Below are positions 1 through 10,311 of a stretch of 64,000 nt of DNA, piece after piece (position 1 is the first letter of the stretch; each line of letters opens with the position of its first letter). A program made the position numbers and the translations under genes. This stretch comes from Silene latifolia (taxonomy: Eukaryota > Streptophyta > Magnoliopsida > Caryophyllales > Caryophyllaceae). Location: positions 448,149,311-448,213,310 of the forward strand of contig NC_133538.1 in the NCBI RefSeq assembly GCF_048544455.1. The letters are read 5' to 3'. The notes below the pieces were generated by a model. The model saw nothing but the letters and a program-made list of their open reading frames with translations. It did not search any database and was not told the DNA's origin.

Positions 1-1135
1 CTACATGGGGATGTCTTGACATTGTAGGTGGGAGATGGAGAATGAACCGAATAGGCTTGATCTTGACTTGCGGCAAGCTACAAATTGGTAAGGTAGAGCC
101 TCTTTTGACCGATGCATCCATATCCGGTCTCTCTTAGGTGAGTGAAGGTGTCTCCTTATAATATGTGTTACATCAAAACGCACAAGTATGGTTCTCATGT
201 CATCTCTTGGTAAGCATGCATTCATTTGTTATAGCATTTTGGAACCATTCACATGAATATAATTGCCTTCTTGACCCCTTCACAAACAATTTTTCCCTAG
301 CTACATTATAATTTGCCTACCTTGTTGAGCTAGTAGCTTTGTTTGGGCTTGTTTTGGTGCTCAATTGGGATTTGCTTCAATGTTTGAATATCATGTGAGC
401 TTGGTCTTAATGCTCAAGAAAAAAAGAAAAAAAAAGAAATGAAATGAAAAAAATTGAAATGAGAATGAAGAAATTGAGAAAAGAAAGAAGAAAGAAATGA
501 AAAAAGCATGAAAGAAAATGAAAAAAAAAGAAGTATGAATTAAAAAAGAAAAAAGAGAAGAAGAAATTGATGTGAGAAATTCTCATACATTATTCACATA
601 TTTTGGAGAAATTTCTTTGGTTTGAATTGAAAAAATTGGGTTAGAATTGGGATTGAGCATCCTTACATTTTGGTAGTTGCTAGCTTGACTTAGCTCCACA
701 TTACCATAATTCATTTGCTCCCCCTTTCTTACCCATCACATATTGCCTTCTTCCTACTCATTTGGCTTCTTTATCATGCTTACATTTGCTTGTTTTGGCT
801 TACTAGATTTGACATGTTTACCATATTAGATTGCGGGCACATTATCATAAGTCGATGATAGTTGAGTGTTTATTCACAAAATTTGTCCCTACACATATAA
901 AAGAGTTTGAGTGTCCCGTGAGAGTCCATAAGTCGAAAGATCATGCAAGAGCTTAAAGGTTCATTCAAAGTTTTCTATGCTACGCCGTCGTGTAAATCTC
1001 ATCCATGTCTTACTTTATCCCTTGCCCATGTTGTTTCGGGTTTTTAAATCATTATGCTTAGCTTGTTGGGATATTTCAATTGATGGGATTTTGTTTCTTG
1101 CTTGGGGACAAGCAAGGGTTTAGCTTGGGGGAGTT
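1..1135 (+). mobile_element. 3' internal region of a Ty3/gypsy (Athila/Tat-like) retrotransposon
   Basis: Non-coding internal DNA upstream of a 3' LTR. A purine-rich A/G tract at about 415-570 is followed by a motif common just before the 3' LTR of plant Athila/Tat elements: CTTGGGGACAAGCAAGG at 1101-1117, then the polypurine tract TTGGGGGAGTT at 1125-1135, directly abutting the LTR. No gag, pol or env domain is recognisable; the rest of the element lies left of the window. Clade assignment rests on the PPT-type motif and the LTR ends only. Confidence 0.75.
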
Positions 1136-2651
1136 TGATAATTGCATATTTTATATACTTTCATCCCCTATATTAGCTCCATTTTATTTGGTTTTTAGCA
1201 CTTATCATAGTGTCATAAGCTAATATTTGTTGTTCTAGTGTATTTGCTTGTCTTAACATGTTTTTGTAGGAATCTAAGCATTTAGAGGCTTTTTCCTATC
1301 ATTTTATACACTAAGTTCATTAAGCTAAACAAGACCAAGTGTTGGACTAAGCATGGAGCATTGGATTGGGTTTTGCATGGAGAAATTGATGGATTATTAT
1401 GTATAATGCAAATGTTGCCAAGAATCAAAGTCAAGCCCAACTTCAAAGTCCAAGTCAAGGTGGAAAAGATAGGATTCCAAGCTACCTAGGATGCCAAGAA
1501 TTAAGGTCTTAACCGGGTGATTAATCGCACAATTAATCACCAACATAGGATTCTCCAAGCAATTAAGAGGAGGATTAAGGCAAAGGAGCTGAAACACACG
1601 ACCCGATCGGGCCATGCAACCCGATCGGGGCCACAGTCCTCTTGATGTTTTACGTTATGCTCTCCTCTCCTATAAATAGGAGAGGTGTTCCCAAGCTTTA
1701 GGCATCCAGTTTTTACGTCCAAGTTTAGTTTACAATAGCCTTAAGCATTATATTTCTCTCAATAGTTTTCATATTAGTTTACAAATTATTTAATCTAGTA
1801 GTTCTTCAAACATTTGGTTCTAAGTTATTTCAAGCATTTGGTTTTTATTTGTTCTTCCATACAAGTTCTCTATTATTAAGGTATTTCTATTTCTAGTTGG
1901 CAATTCTACATTTCTATTTTAGTTACCACATAGTTGATAATCAAGTATTCCATTTTACATTAGCATCGTTCTTTTCCCATGTTATATCATCTAATTAATA
2001 TAAATCTTATAACCATGTTTAATATTTCTTACAATTTAGTTTACAATTTACATTTTAGTATGAGTAGCTAAATTTCCTAGTCTAAGGGCTAGGGGAGCCA
2101 TGCATAAACTTAATATATAAACATGATAAAATAAGTTAATAATAATATTGATCATATTGCTTCTATCACATGCTTGTGCCACAATGTTTAATCTTTGTTT
2201 AGGGCCCTATTCAATTGATTAAGTTTGTTTATTCGTTCTATAAGTCGAGAGGCACGGAATTGAATTAGACTAAGCACGTATAGTAGGACGACCTAGTCAT
2301 GGACGAGAGTTTCTCTAGGACCCGGTCTAAGGTTGACATTAATATCGTAAGGTGGGTGTCTTTAAGCCTAAGCAATTGACAATGTTATTAGTACCGCATT
2401 TATCATGATCATATATTTACCCTTGCATGTGTGACCCGAACCCCTTAGACTCTCTTTTATTATATAATTTACATCATTTTTGTTATTATTCATCAAACAA
2501 CCAAACCAAACCAAATCGTAATCGACCTTGATAAAAATCCACCCATAACAATTCACGACGTAATTCCCGTTTCCTTGTGTTCGACCCCTATTACTACATT
2601 AACTTGTGTCTAGGGAATTTATTTTTGCATAGGTACGCGATAAGCCTATCA
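1136..2651 (+). mobile_element. 3' LTR of the Ty3/gypsy element
   Basis: A 1516-bp LTR beginning TGATAATTGC right after the polypurine tract and ending CCTATCA, so its ends form the inverted repeat TGATA/TATCA. The base composition and the PPT fix the orientation as +. If the element had a 5-bp TSD, the right copy would be GACGT at 2652-2656; the left copy is outside the window. Two GATC-centred palindromes (CCCGATCGGG) lie at 1602-1611 and 1620-1629, just upstream of the TATA box. Confidence 0.85.
1671..1680 (+). promoter_or_regulatory. LTR promoter TATA box
   Basis: TATAAATAGG at 1671-1680 in the middle of the gypsy LTR matches a strong plant TATA box. Transcription would start about 30 bp downstream, in the U3/R boundary region. 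Two CCCGATCGGG palindromes 40-70 bp upstream could be activator sites, but that is inference. Confidence 0.6.
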
Positions 2652-4825
2652 GACGTAGTTTGCTTTCTCTTCTCACAGTGATTAGGTTTTGAAAAGTGAT
2701 TTAGGAACAATGACGGAAGTATTATATACTCTAATCGCATTATTAACAAAATCCGAGAAAACAGCCCCCGTAAACCGGCTACTCGATCGAGTAGCTAAGG
2801 TACTCGATCGAGTGCCCCCTTACTCGATCGAGTACCCATGTTACTCGATCGAGTACCCAACAGGTCAGAAACTATTTTAATTCGCAACACACCCTTACTC
2901 GACAGAGTAAGGCATACTCGATAGAGTACCCCAAGACTCATAAATACGTAGTATTACAGAGAAGCAATGGGAAAGATGTTTATTAAGAAGGGAAGGGTGT
3001 ATACATGATGGTTTTTTTAACATAACTCATAATGGTATACTCTACCAAGTGTGGTATGTCGGTTATGTTGTTGAGGAACATCAACTCCGTAAGAGGATTA
3101 TCTAAAGAGACATTGTCTTATTATCAATCGCCTCGGGAAATTCAAAATAGAAAGGAAGATAATTACGGGTTCCAAAGTTGGTAAAAGGTACAGAACCAAG
3201 CATAGGAATGACTTCCTCGGATATAAAGATTCCTTTCGTTCTTAAGCGAAAACAATATACATTGAGGCTATGCTACGCTAGACAATAAACAAGAGTTAAG
3301 TTCAATCACTTAATCATGTTGGAATTTATGTGCTGAAATCAGTTTTTAGTAATGACCACCTTTACGTAGAAGCGTCAAGAACAATGTCATCCAAGGGATT
3401 AAGGTTTTCATCGTGATATAGACCAAATGTATCAAGGCCAAACGAAGGACATTATTTACAAAGAAGTTTTCACAAATTTATCAAATTTTGTGTTTGCATG
3501 AAGCTTGTAAGGACAAGTAGTCTTAATAGTAAATAGTCAAGGACTATTTCTGTTAAAAACCGATGATGCGCGAGATTATAAGAATAATAAATCTACAATC
3601 CAATTATATCTGTGAATGTGTGAATGTTATACAACTGATATAGTCAATACCAAATGCCAACATTTTTGTTGCATTTTTGTAAGGGAACGGATGATTAATC
3701 ACTCCTCATCTAAATCAACTCCCGAAATTTTTTTTGCACTCATTTTCAGAATGGTTTGACTTTTTGTTAAATTTAATAGTTTTCTATTACCAGACAATGG
3801 TAACGTAAACCAACGTTTCAACGTTGCCATAAAATAATAACTTGGTAACTCAACGATTTTAAATGCTGTCATAAAACTAATAAATGATGTTGCCCCGTGC
3901 ATTCTATGCAATAGAATTACATATATTTTTTATTGTTGTTTAGAGACTAATAATTCTATTAGAATTCAGTTTGGATTTGATGTTGCGAGAAGTTTTAAGG
4001 GGCAAATACTTAATTTTAAATATATATAATCAAGGTAAAATTATGTTTAAGAGATCTAACATTTTCTTTGAATGCACTATATATAATTATGATAATTGTT
4101 GTTTTACAAAACATCATTCAGTTTACGTTGTTGTTGTAAGTTAAAATAATTACAAGACTCATAAAGGTCTGTCTCCGTTATTAAGGATTCATTTTGGTGA
4201 GTTGCACCATGTTTACAGAGAGAGCGTTTTTTATTTAATTAAAAACCAGTTGTGCTAGCGACAATGAAAAAGCAAAGTACATATTTTAACTAAATCACTT
4301 GATGTTATAAGTACTATTGAATGTCAAATTTTTACGGTAAAAGTATTAATAATTCATCAATCAACTATACCAACCATGAATTTTTTTCATCAATGATTCA
4401 ACATAGTTGAACTTTTTTGTTAACTTAAGAATATATTTTTTACTGATAATCCTAATAGGAGCCTCCTGCATTGCACCGGCTTTTCAACTAATAATTATTA
4501 ATTTATTATTTTTGTACTGAATAGCATGTGAAATACAATTGGTTCAAATAATTTATTTCCTTTGTAGAGTATATACACAATAATCGTTGCAGTGCAGTTT
4601 GTTTACAACAACACTATTTTAAAATGATGTGTGGCTCTTAATATAATACTAACACGTAATACTCTTTTAAAGAGTGTTGCATTCTCTATTGTGATTAATA
4701 TAATGCTAACATGTGACACATTTTATTAGTGTCGCATGTTAAATGTTGCAATAGGCTCATATTGTAGTAATAGGTGTATAACTATAATCAATTTAGCTGA
4801 TAAAGTTAGTGTGATGTGGTATATA
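2652..4825. other. Intergenic, AT-rich, no gene recognised
   Basis: No ORF with recognisable similarity. It contains the palindrome cluster listed separately. Near 4600-4775, motifs such as GTGTTGCATT and AAATGTTGCAA end in ATTGTAGTAATAG. This resembles a decayed right end of the GCAACAC-type CACTA family present at 46159-51367, but no matching left end was found. Confidence 0.5.
2780..2928. repeat. Cluster of six 14-bp palindromes (TACTCGATCGAGTA type)
   Basis: Four near-perfect copies of TACTCGATCGAGTA at 2780-2793, 2801-2814 (last base G), 2821-2834 and 2842-2855, each about 20 bp apart. Two imperfect copies follow at 2896-2909 (TACTCGACAGAGTA) and 2915-2928 (TACTCGATAGAGTA). Each unit is its own reverse complement. 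The short regular spacing looks like a minisatellite or a cluster of dyad-symmetric binding sites. Function unknown. Confidence 0.85.
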
Positions 4826-5504
4826 CAGGGACGGATCTAGGCCTGTTTGATTAGGGCTATAGCCCTAGTAATTTCCAGGTAAAAAATTACATATATTCGA
4901 GTATATAATAGAGTGGAAAAAATTCAGTTATTATTCTTTGTCACACTGGTTGGAATGTCACTTTCCAAATAAAAGACCAAGGTTCAATTCCCACCACTGC
5001 ACTTTAATTCTCTGTTTTTGTTAGAACTTGTTCTCTTTTATTTTACTTTTTATTTTTATTACTTAATATGTTACTTGGTTTTCTAATTTCTCCTTCTCCG
5101 ATCAAATAATCATCTTCTGTTCCTATTTTTTTTATTTTTATTTTTGCGTTTTACATTAACTGCGAAAAGTATTTTAATCACAAATAAATAAATGATTGGG
5201 TGATTGGGACGAACGGAGTATATACCACCCAAATAAAGCAGTTCGTTTAGTATACACGTAATCAAGTATTGTTCATTTAGTATAAAATATTTAGTTAAAA
5301 TACGAATTTTGTCAAAAAAAAAAAAAAAAAAAAAAACATGTCATATTTGGTTAAAATTTCATGAAAATGACACATAAAATATACTTTATAATAATATCAG
5401 GTAGAAGCATGTATATTTATAGCCATGTAAATCGTTTTAGTGTATTTTGAACCTTGAAAAAAAAATTTAGCCCTAGATATATATAATTCCTGGTTCCGCC
5501 CCTG
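4826..5504. mobile_element. hAT-superfamily non-autonomous element (MITE)
   Basis: Terminal inverted repeats start CAGGGACGGA on the left and read CAGGGGCGGA on the reverse strand at the right. Subterminal TAGCCCTA/TAGGGCTA is also mirrored. A perfect 8-bp TSD, GGTATATA, lies at 4818-4825 and 5505-5512. Length, TIR sequence and 8-bp TSD together fit hAT. No transposase is present. Inside are a run of 22 A residues (5314-5335) and the tRNA B-box-like string GGTTCAATTCCC at 4981-4992. Confidence 0.9.
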
Positions 5505-6098
5505 GGTATATATGACGCGAGTTCAAACTGATCTGCATTATAATATGATACTTAAGTTAATCAATCTAACAAGCTATAATCACGATCGATGAAGTTTATA
5601 AGCAAGTACTCTCTCTATTTGTTTTATTTAATCAATCAATATCTATCTATCTATATTATTAAAGAAAGTTTTTTTCGAGCGATTACAGAGAGTCCAACTT
5701 TCTTAAACTGCTTAATACATAACATTAAATTAATTAAAAAGAATAATACTGAGTATTACCAAATTACCGGTAATATAGTAGAGAAATAATATATTATTAT
5801 TATACATGTAGCGTAATTTGTAGCCACAAAAACACTATCAATGGAAAGTTTCGAGCCGATAAAAATCATTCACCTTATTCGTGGAACCTACTACTATTTC
5901 CTTGATCTAAAACATAAAAATAAAAACTAAAAACTTATTTTTGTGGGGAATATATATCAAGAATATGATATGGTGGTGCTCAATTTTGGCGTTATATTTG
6001 TAGTCAATACTGATCTAATCTAAGGAACCCATGGTGTGAGATTGTTAATTGAATGTGTTTTTCACATACACACATAGCACATTTGATTATATTATTTG
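5505..6098. other. Intergenic, nothing recognised
   Basis: AT-rich sequence with short TATC repeats near 5640. No coding potential or element ends could be supported. Confidence 0.5.
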
Positions 6099-6390
6099 AT
6101 AGATGAACCATCTCAACCAAAACCTTTTGGTGATAGTTGAGGCCCAATTATTATAAATATTCCTATTACGCTCCCTCACTCAAATGCTCATTGAGCTTGA
6201 AGAGTGGTTGGTTGTGCACCGGCTCCCCCGTACTGTGTGCTGGAATTCCACTTCGAGTTTTTGAGGAGTTTTGAGGTTCCCAGGATTTGAACCCGTGACA
6301 CTGACTCTGATACCAGGATAGATGAACCATCTCAACCAAAACCTTAAGGTGATGGTTGAGGGCCAACTATTATAAATATTCCTATTTTTG
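6099..6390 (-). mobile_element. tRNA-derived SINE-like sequence flanked by 70-bp direct repeats
   Basis: On the - strand, GGTTCAAATCC (6283-6293 reversed) matches an RNA polymerase III B box, and TGGTATCAGAG just before it (reverse of 6305-6315) resembles a tRNA-like A-box region. The core at about 6171-6318 is flanked by two copies of a ~70-bp repeat (6099-6170 and 6319-6390), each starting ATAGATGAACCATCTCAACC. This could be a SINE with a duplicated segment or two overlapping SINE copies. No poly(A) tail or TSD is clear. Confidence 0.55.
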
Positions 6391-7345
6391 TTGTTCTCCC
6401 AAGTGTAATATTTTGGGATACCGACTGTGACAGTGAGGGTGAGAGTTAATATAGCAAATAAAGGTAGATTTTTTATTTTTTCCACATATACTTTCTCACT
6501 CCAAATCATTTATTTACCTTGTTTACAACTTACAAAACATAGACAAATAAATATAAGTGATGATTACTAAGTGTTTTTTTTTCTTTTTTTTTTTAGTGTC
6601 ATACTCTAAAACGTGGAAAATTCAATTTATTTTTGGTGGAACTTGAAAGCTATAATTTAAAACGAAGTAGAAGAGCTTAACTTATACGGAGTACAAATTA
6701 CTATATCTCTTTGTTTAAGTCCTACCTGGTATTATACGAATATATAATATAAACATGTCTTTTAAAAATTATTAAGATGGATATTGCCTCTTAAATGAGA
6801 AATTGTTATAGAAGACATAGTTCAATTATTCACATGATCTTAGTTTCAAACCGAACAATTACAAAGTAAAAATTTTACTATAACTTACAAACAAATACCT
6901 CACTCTTCATAGATTAACTCTTACAAAAAAAAAATTATGTATCTAAGCCCCCTAAAACGTTTTATATTATTTACTAACAAAATTGGAAATTTTAGTATTG
7001 GTAGCCCAATTTTCGTAGACTGTATTTTAAGAAGAAAATAATTATTTTATACATATAATACTTCACTTGCAAATATTTTTCATTATTTACCGATATTATA
7101 TACTCCTTAGATCCTAAAAAGAGTCTCATCCAATAACTTAAGCTAATAAAAAAGAATACTACAAAAAGAGATTATTATAACTAATTTGGTGACACTTTCG
7201 AGCAATATTAGAAACTCCATCTTTTACGAACCACCTTATAACAAAATAAAGAATATAAAATAAATCAATTTGATTATATGTTGTAAAAAGAAGCTAGATC
7301 CCATGAAAAAAAAAAAAACTAAAAATACGGTAGATTAACCTAAGT
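6391..7345. other. Intergenic, AT-rich, nothing recognised
   Basis: No ORF, element ends or regular repeats supported in this stretch. Confidence 0.5.
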
Positions 7346-7593
7346 GGTTGTTTGGTTGATCAAGGAACTTAATTTTCCTAGGAAAATACAATTCATGGGA
7401 ATAAAGTTCCCTCATCCAATTCGGGTGAATTTCGGAAAAGTGTTTGGTTGCTCATGTAGGAATTAAATTCCCCAGGAACTTCCAATGACCAAGGGGGGAG
7501 TAGGTAAGCAACTTCCTAGATCATGTAGGCATTGGAAGTTCCTGGGAAGTTCTAATTCCTACATTTTCCTAAATTTATGGCAATCAAACAACC
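7346..7593. mobile_element. Foldback MITE
   Basis: Starts GGTTGTTTGGTTG and ends CAATCAAACAACC, giving matching termini. The interior is a long imperfect inverted repeat: TGTAGGAATTAAATTCCCCA near 7456 pairs with the complement of the segment ending TTCTAATTCCTACA near 7564. Most of the 248 bp could fold into one hairpin. It interrupts copia LTR-derived sequence. I could not define a clean TSD, so the superfamily is left open. Confidence 0.7.
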
Positions 7594-9010
7594 CATAATT
7601 AAATCTCATAATAGTGCGATCACATGATTAAACATCATAATTGTAGAATCGGTTAAGAGGGTTAACCCACCAAGTTATATTAGTAAAGATGTAGAGGGAC
7701 CGTAGGCTCACATCCAAGTTAATATGAATTTTGGATCTCGGAATCATTTATTATAGATGGGTAGAGGTCACTATATAAATTCTATACTTGTATTAATATT
7801 TACAAGTATTGTAACGATGAATGTTGTATTTTCCCACTATTTCCTTGTTTTTTAATGTTGTTATTCCAGTATACCAATTAATTAGTTATTATTATGCAAT
7901 TGGTATATTAAGTTAATACTTGACTTGCATTTTGTATCTTATTCCAATAACCGAAAGCCCTATCCCTACACACTGTGAGGACAGTGGGAATTATTCAAAG
8001 GCAAGAGAGCCTATGTCCAGATTGGATCTTGACACGTACTCAAAGAAGTTCTTATAATACAAGATTATTCGCAAGAATGAAAAATAGTATATAGAAAGGT
8101 TAGGGAAAGTGCAAAGTATTGCTAAAACTTGCTAACCAAGGCTTTTTCATAGGCTAAGCATGATAAGTCATGCCATTTCAATTGAGTTGAGATATATAGT
8201 TATATACAATATTAAGTATGGATTATAGATTATGAAGTAATTGATATGATATCAATTTTACATACGTGATAATGCATTCATCGTTTGAGTTTTATATTAA
8301 ACTCTTTTATTACTTTGTTATATATCCAAATAAGTTGTATGGACAACGTTGAACCCTATTAAAGTGAACTGGATTAACATAGTATTGGCCCCTAGTTGCT
8401 TATATGAGGTGACGTCTCGAAGTAACTAGAGTGTGATGCGATTGATGGCAAGTTCAAGTGTCATAGGGTCATAAGGGATGACTAGTCGATCACTTAGGCA
8501 GACTGTATGGGACACTCTGTCGGGCAGTGAACGCTTATAGAGTTCTGGTAATTTTAATAAAGCCTGGTCGTGACAAGAGATACTATAGTATTCTTTTGAG
8601 TCGATTCTGATCTTTTGACTAAAGACTGTTCGCCCAAATTGGCACGATTTTTTATTTGCTTTAATTTATGCTCTACGACTGTCATAACTGAAGTCAAATG
8701 GGTATATTTTGGGTCATGATGAACAGTGGCTATACGAAGGGAATAGTGCGATAGGAATTGTCCACCCCCTTGTCAGGGTTATCTAAAATCACAGGGCCAC
8801 TCGAAGAGTAGTGAACTGAAAATGAGTGGCCACGCTCGGAAGGTATCTATGGTAGATAATTCCGGTCAGAAAGTTACTCTCCAGATCGAGGAAACCACTC
8901 AAGATATGATCAAATGGAAGTACGACCTGTAAGACATCCTGCATTGAGTGGGAGATTGTAATAGGACAAGAGAATTGGTGACGCACACTAGTCTCGGATA
9001 AGTGGGAGAT
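7594..9010 (+). mobile_element. Copia internal region, left-most copy (rearranged)
   Basis: 7594-7640 is a scrambled scrap of copia LTR. 7641 to about 7850 matches the leader of element Z near 37545-37740. From about 8210 to 9010 it is the 3' non-coding region shared with the array units, ending in the duplicated polypurine motif AGTGGGAGATTGT (8947-8959 and 9001-9013, the second running into the LTR). Gag and pol are absent; about 7850-8210 is unassigned. Confidence 0.7.
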
Positions 9011-10311
9011 TGTTGGAGTAAGTGTCCTCAACAATAGTGCGATCACATGATTAAATATCATAATTAAATCTCATAATAAGAATACGTAAGGGATGATTCA
9101 TTATATAGTCAACTGATCAACATTTATCGGTAATGATTGGCTAACTAGAGTTTGACATTACTGTCGTTTGACGGTGGTGATCAGTTGATCCCTTAAGGTC
9201 ACACCTATAGGACAATTCCCTTAATAGATAAGTTGATTAGTTATATATCGATACAAGTTGATCAATTTCTTAAATTGAACAATTCATTTGTGAGAGAGAA
9301 TATTGATATCTTATTATAATTAGATTAAATAAGATTTATTTTAGTAATTAAAAGATTTTATTATTAAAATTCGTTGTTGTTCGTGAAACAATTAAATTAA
9401 GAATGATTGATTAACTATAACTGAAAAATAATGTGAATTATAATTATATGACCCATTTTATCTATGTGATCAAGAATTACTAGACAATTTGTTATATGTA
9501 ATTTAATTAATGTATATAAAGATATTTATTTGGTAAATATGCATTAAATTAATTAATAACATGTTACATCCTACATGTGACATATTGTGTGACAAATGAC
9601 AAATTGACAAAATAAAATGGAAGTCCATTTTATCTATAATAAACCGAAAAAATGGAGGGACTTATGTGTTAGTGGGTGTTTTTTGTTTAATTGTTAAATA
9701 GAGACACAATGATAACCTAATACTAAGTAGCCTTACACCTATTTTCTTGTGAAGAACAAAAGGAAAAGTAAAGGCCATGCATTGGCCTTCTTTGGCCTCC
9801 AAAACGGTCCCCCCTTCTACAATAAGAGCTTGGCTCTTTTTTTTTCATTCAACCAATTTTTACACCAAAAAATTGTCTTGTGTATCCTTTTTTCTTCTGA
9901 GTCTAAAAATGGTTTTAGAAGCTCATAAATATTGTTCTAGATCTAATAATACCAAATGTTACTATAATAGTAATAAAATTATATTAGATCCAAATTTAAG
10001 GTTACTAATTCATAATACCTAGTTAGAATATGAATTAGTGTTATGGGAATGTCTTGGATGCAATTGAAAGGAGAGTTTATAGATTAAAGTTTGGAGGATC
10101 ATCCTATTATTCATAGCCCAAGAACAAGTGAAGGTACGAGATCTTACTTGTGCCCATTTCGAACCATTTAACATTGTAAGGAACATTGTTTTCCTCCTTA
10201 TTTCTTTTATTTTGTTATGAATGCAACTAGATTCACTAGTACTAAATCAACAAGTTATTTACATCACCATTAGAAGAGTCTAATAAGGGTATATGAAATA
10301 TGAACCTAAAA
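9011..10311 (+). mobile_element. Copia LTR 1 of the tandem array
   Basis: Begins TGTTGGAGTAAGTG right after the polypurine tract and ends at the point matched by CTAACA in the related LTR 4; here it reads CTAAAA. The next bases, ATTGGTATCAGAG, are a primer-binding site for initiator tRNA-Met. Length is 1301 bp. U3 holds a perfect inverted repeat, TCAACTGATCA (9109-9119) and TGATCAGTTGA (9178-9188). An ORF inside this LTR recurs in other copies only because the copies are near-identical. Confidence 0.9.

Noticed and set aside
1..225. 74-codon minus-strand ORF at the window start
   Set aside because: Antisense within a gypsy internal region; no similarity recognised.
2780..2928. Palindrome cluster as a CRISPR-like array
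   Set aside because: Plant nuclear context, 14-bp palindromic units with ~6-bp spacers, no cas genes.
4570..4775. Decayed CACTA right end
   Set aside because: Shares GTGTTGC-type motifs with the 46159-51367 element but has no matching left end or TSD; kept only as a remark.
5636..5670. Helitron-like 5' end (CTATCTATATTATTAAAG)
   Set aside because: Only a loose match to plant Helitron starts in simple TATC repeats; no CTRR end with hairpin was found.
8789..9061. A recurring 90-codon minus-strand ORF over the polypurine tract (also 11789-12061, 17757-18029, 20755-21054)
   Set aside because: Antisense to a non-coding 3' region and LTR start; similarity is by recent duplication, and the strand is opposite to element transcription.
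9777..10022. An 81-codon ORF that recurs in LTR copies (also 12749-13021, 18797-18988, 41974-42219)
   Set aside because: It lies inside copia LTRs and is preserved only because the copies are near-identical; length and frame shift between copies (90, 63 and 81 codons), with no known domain.
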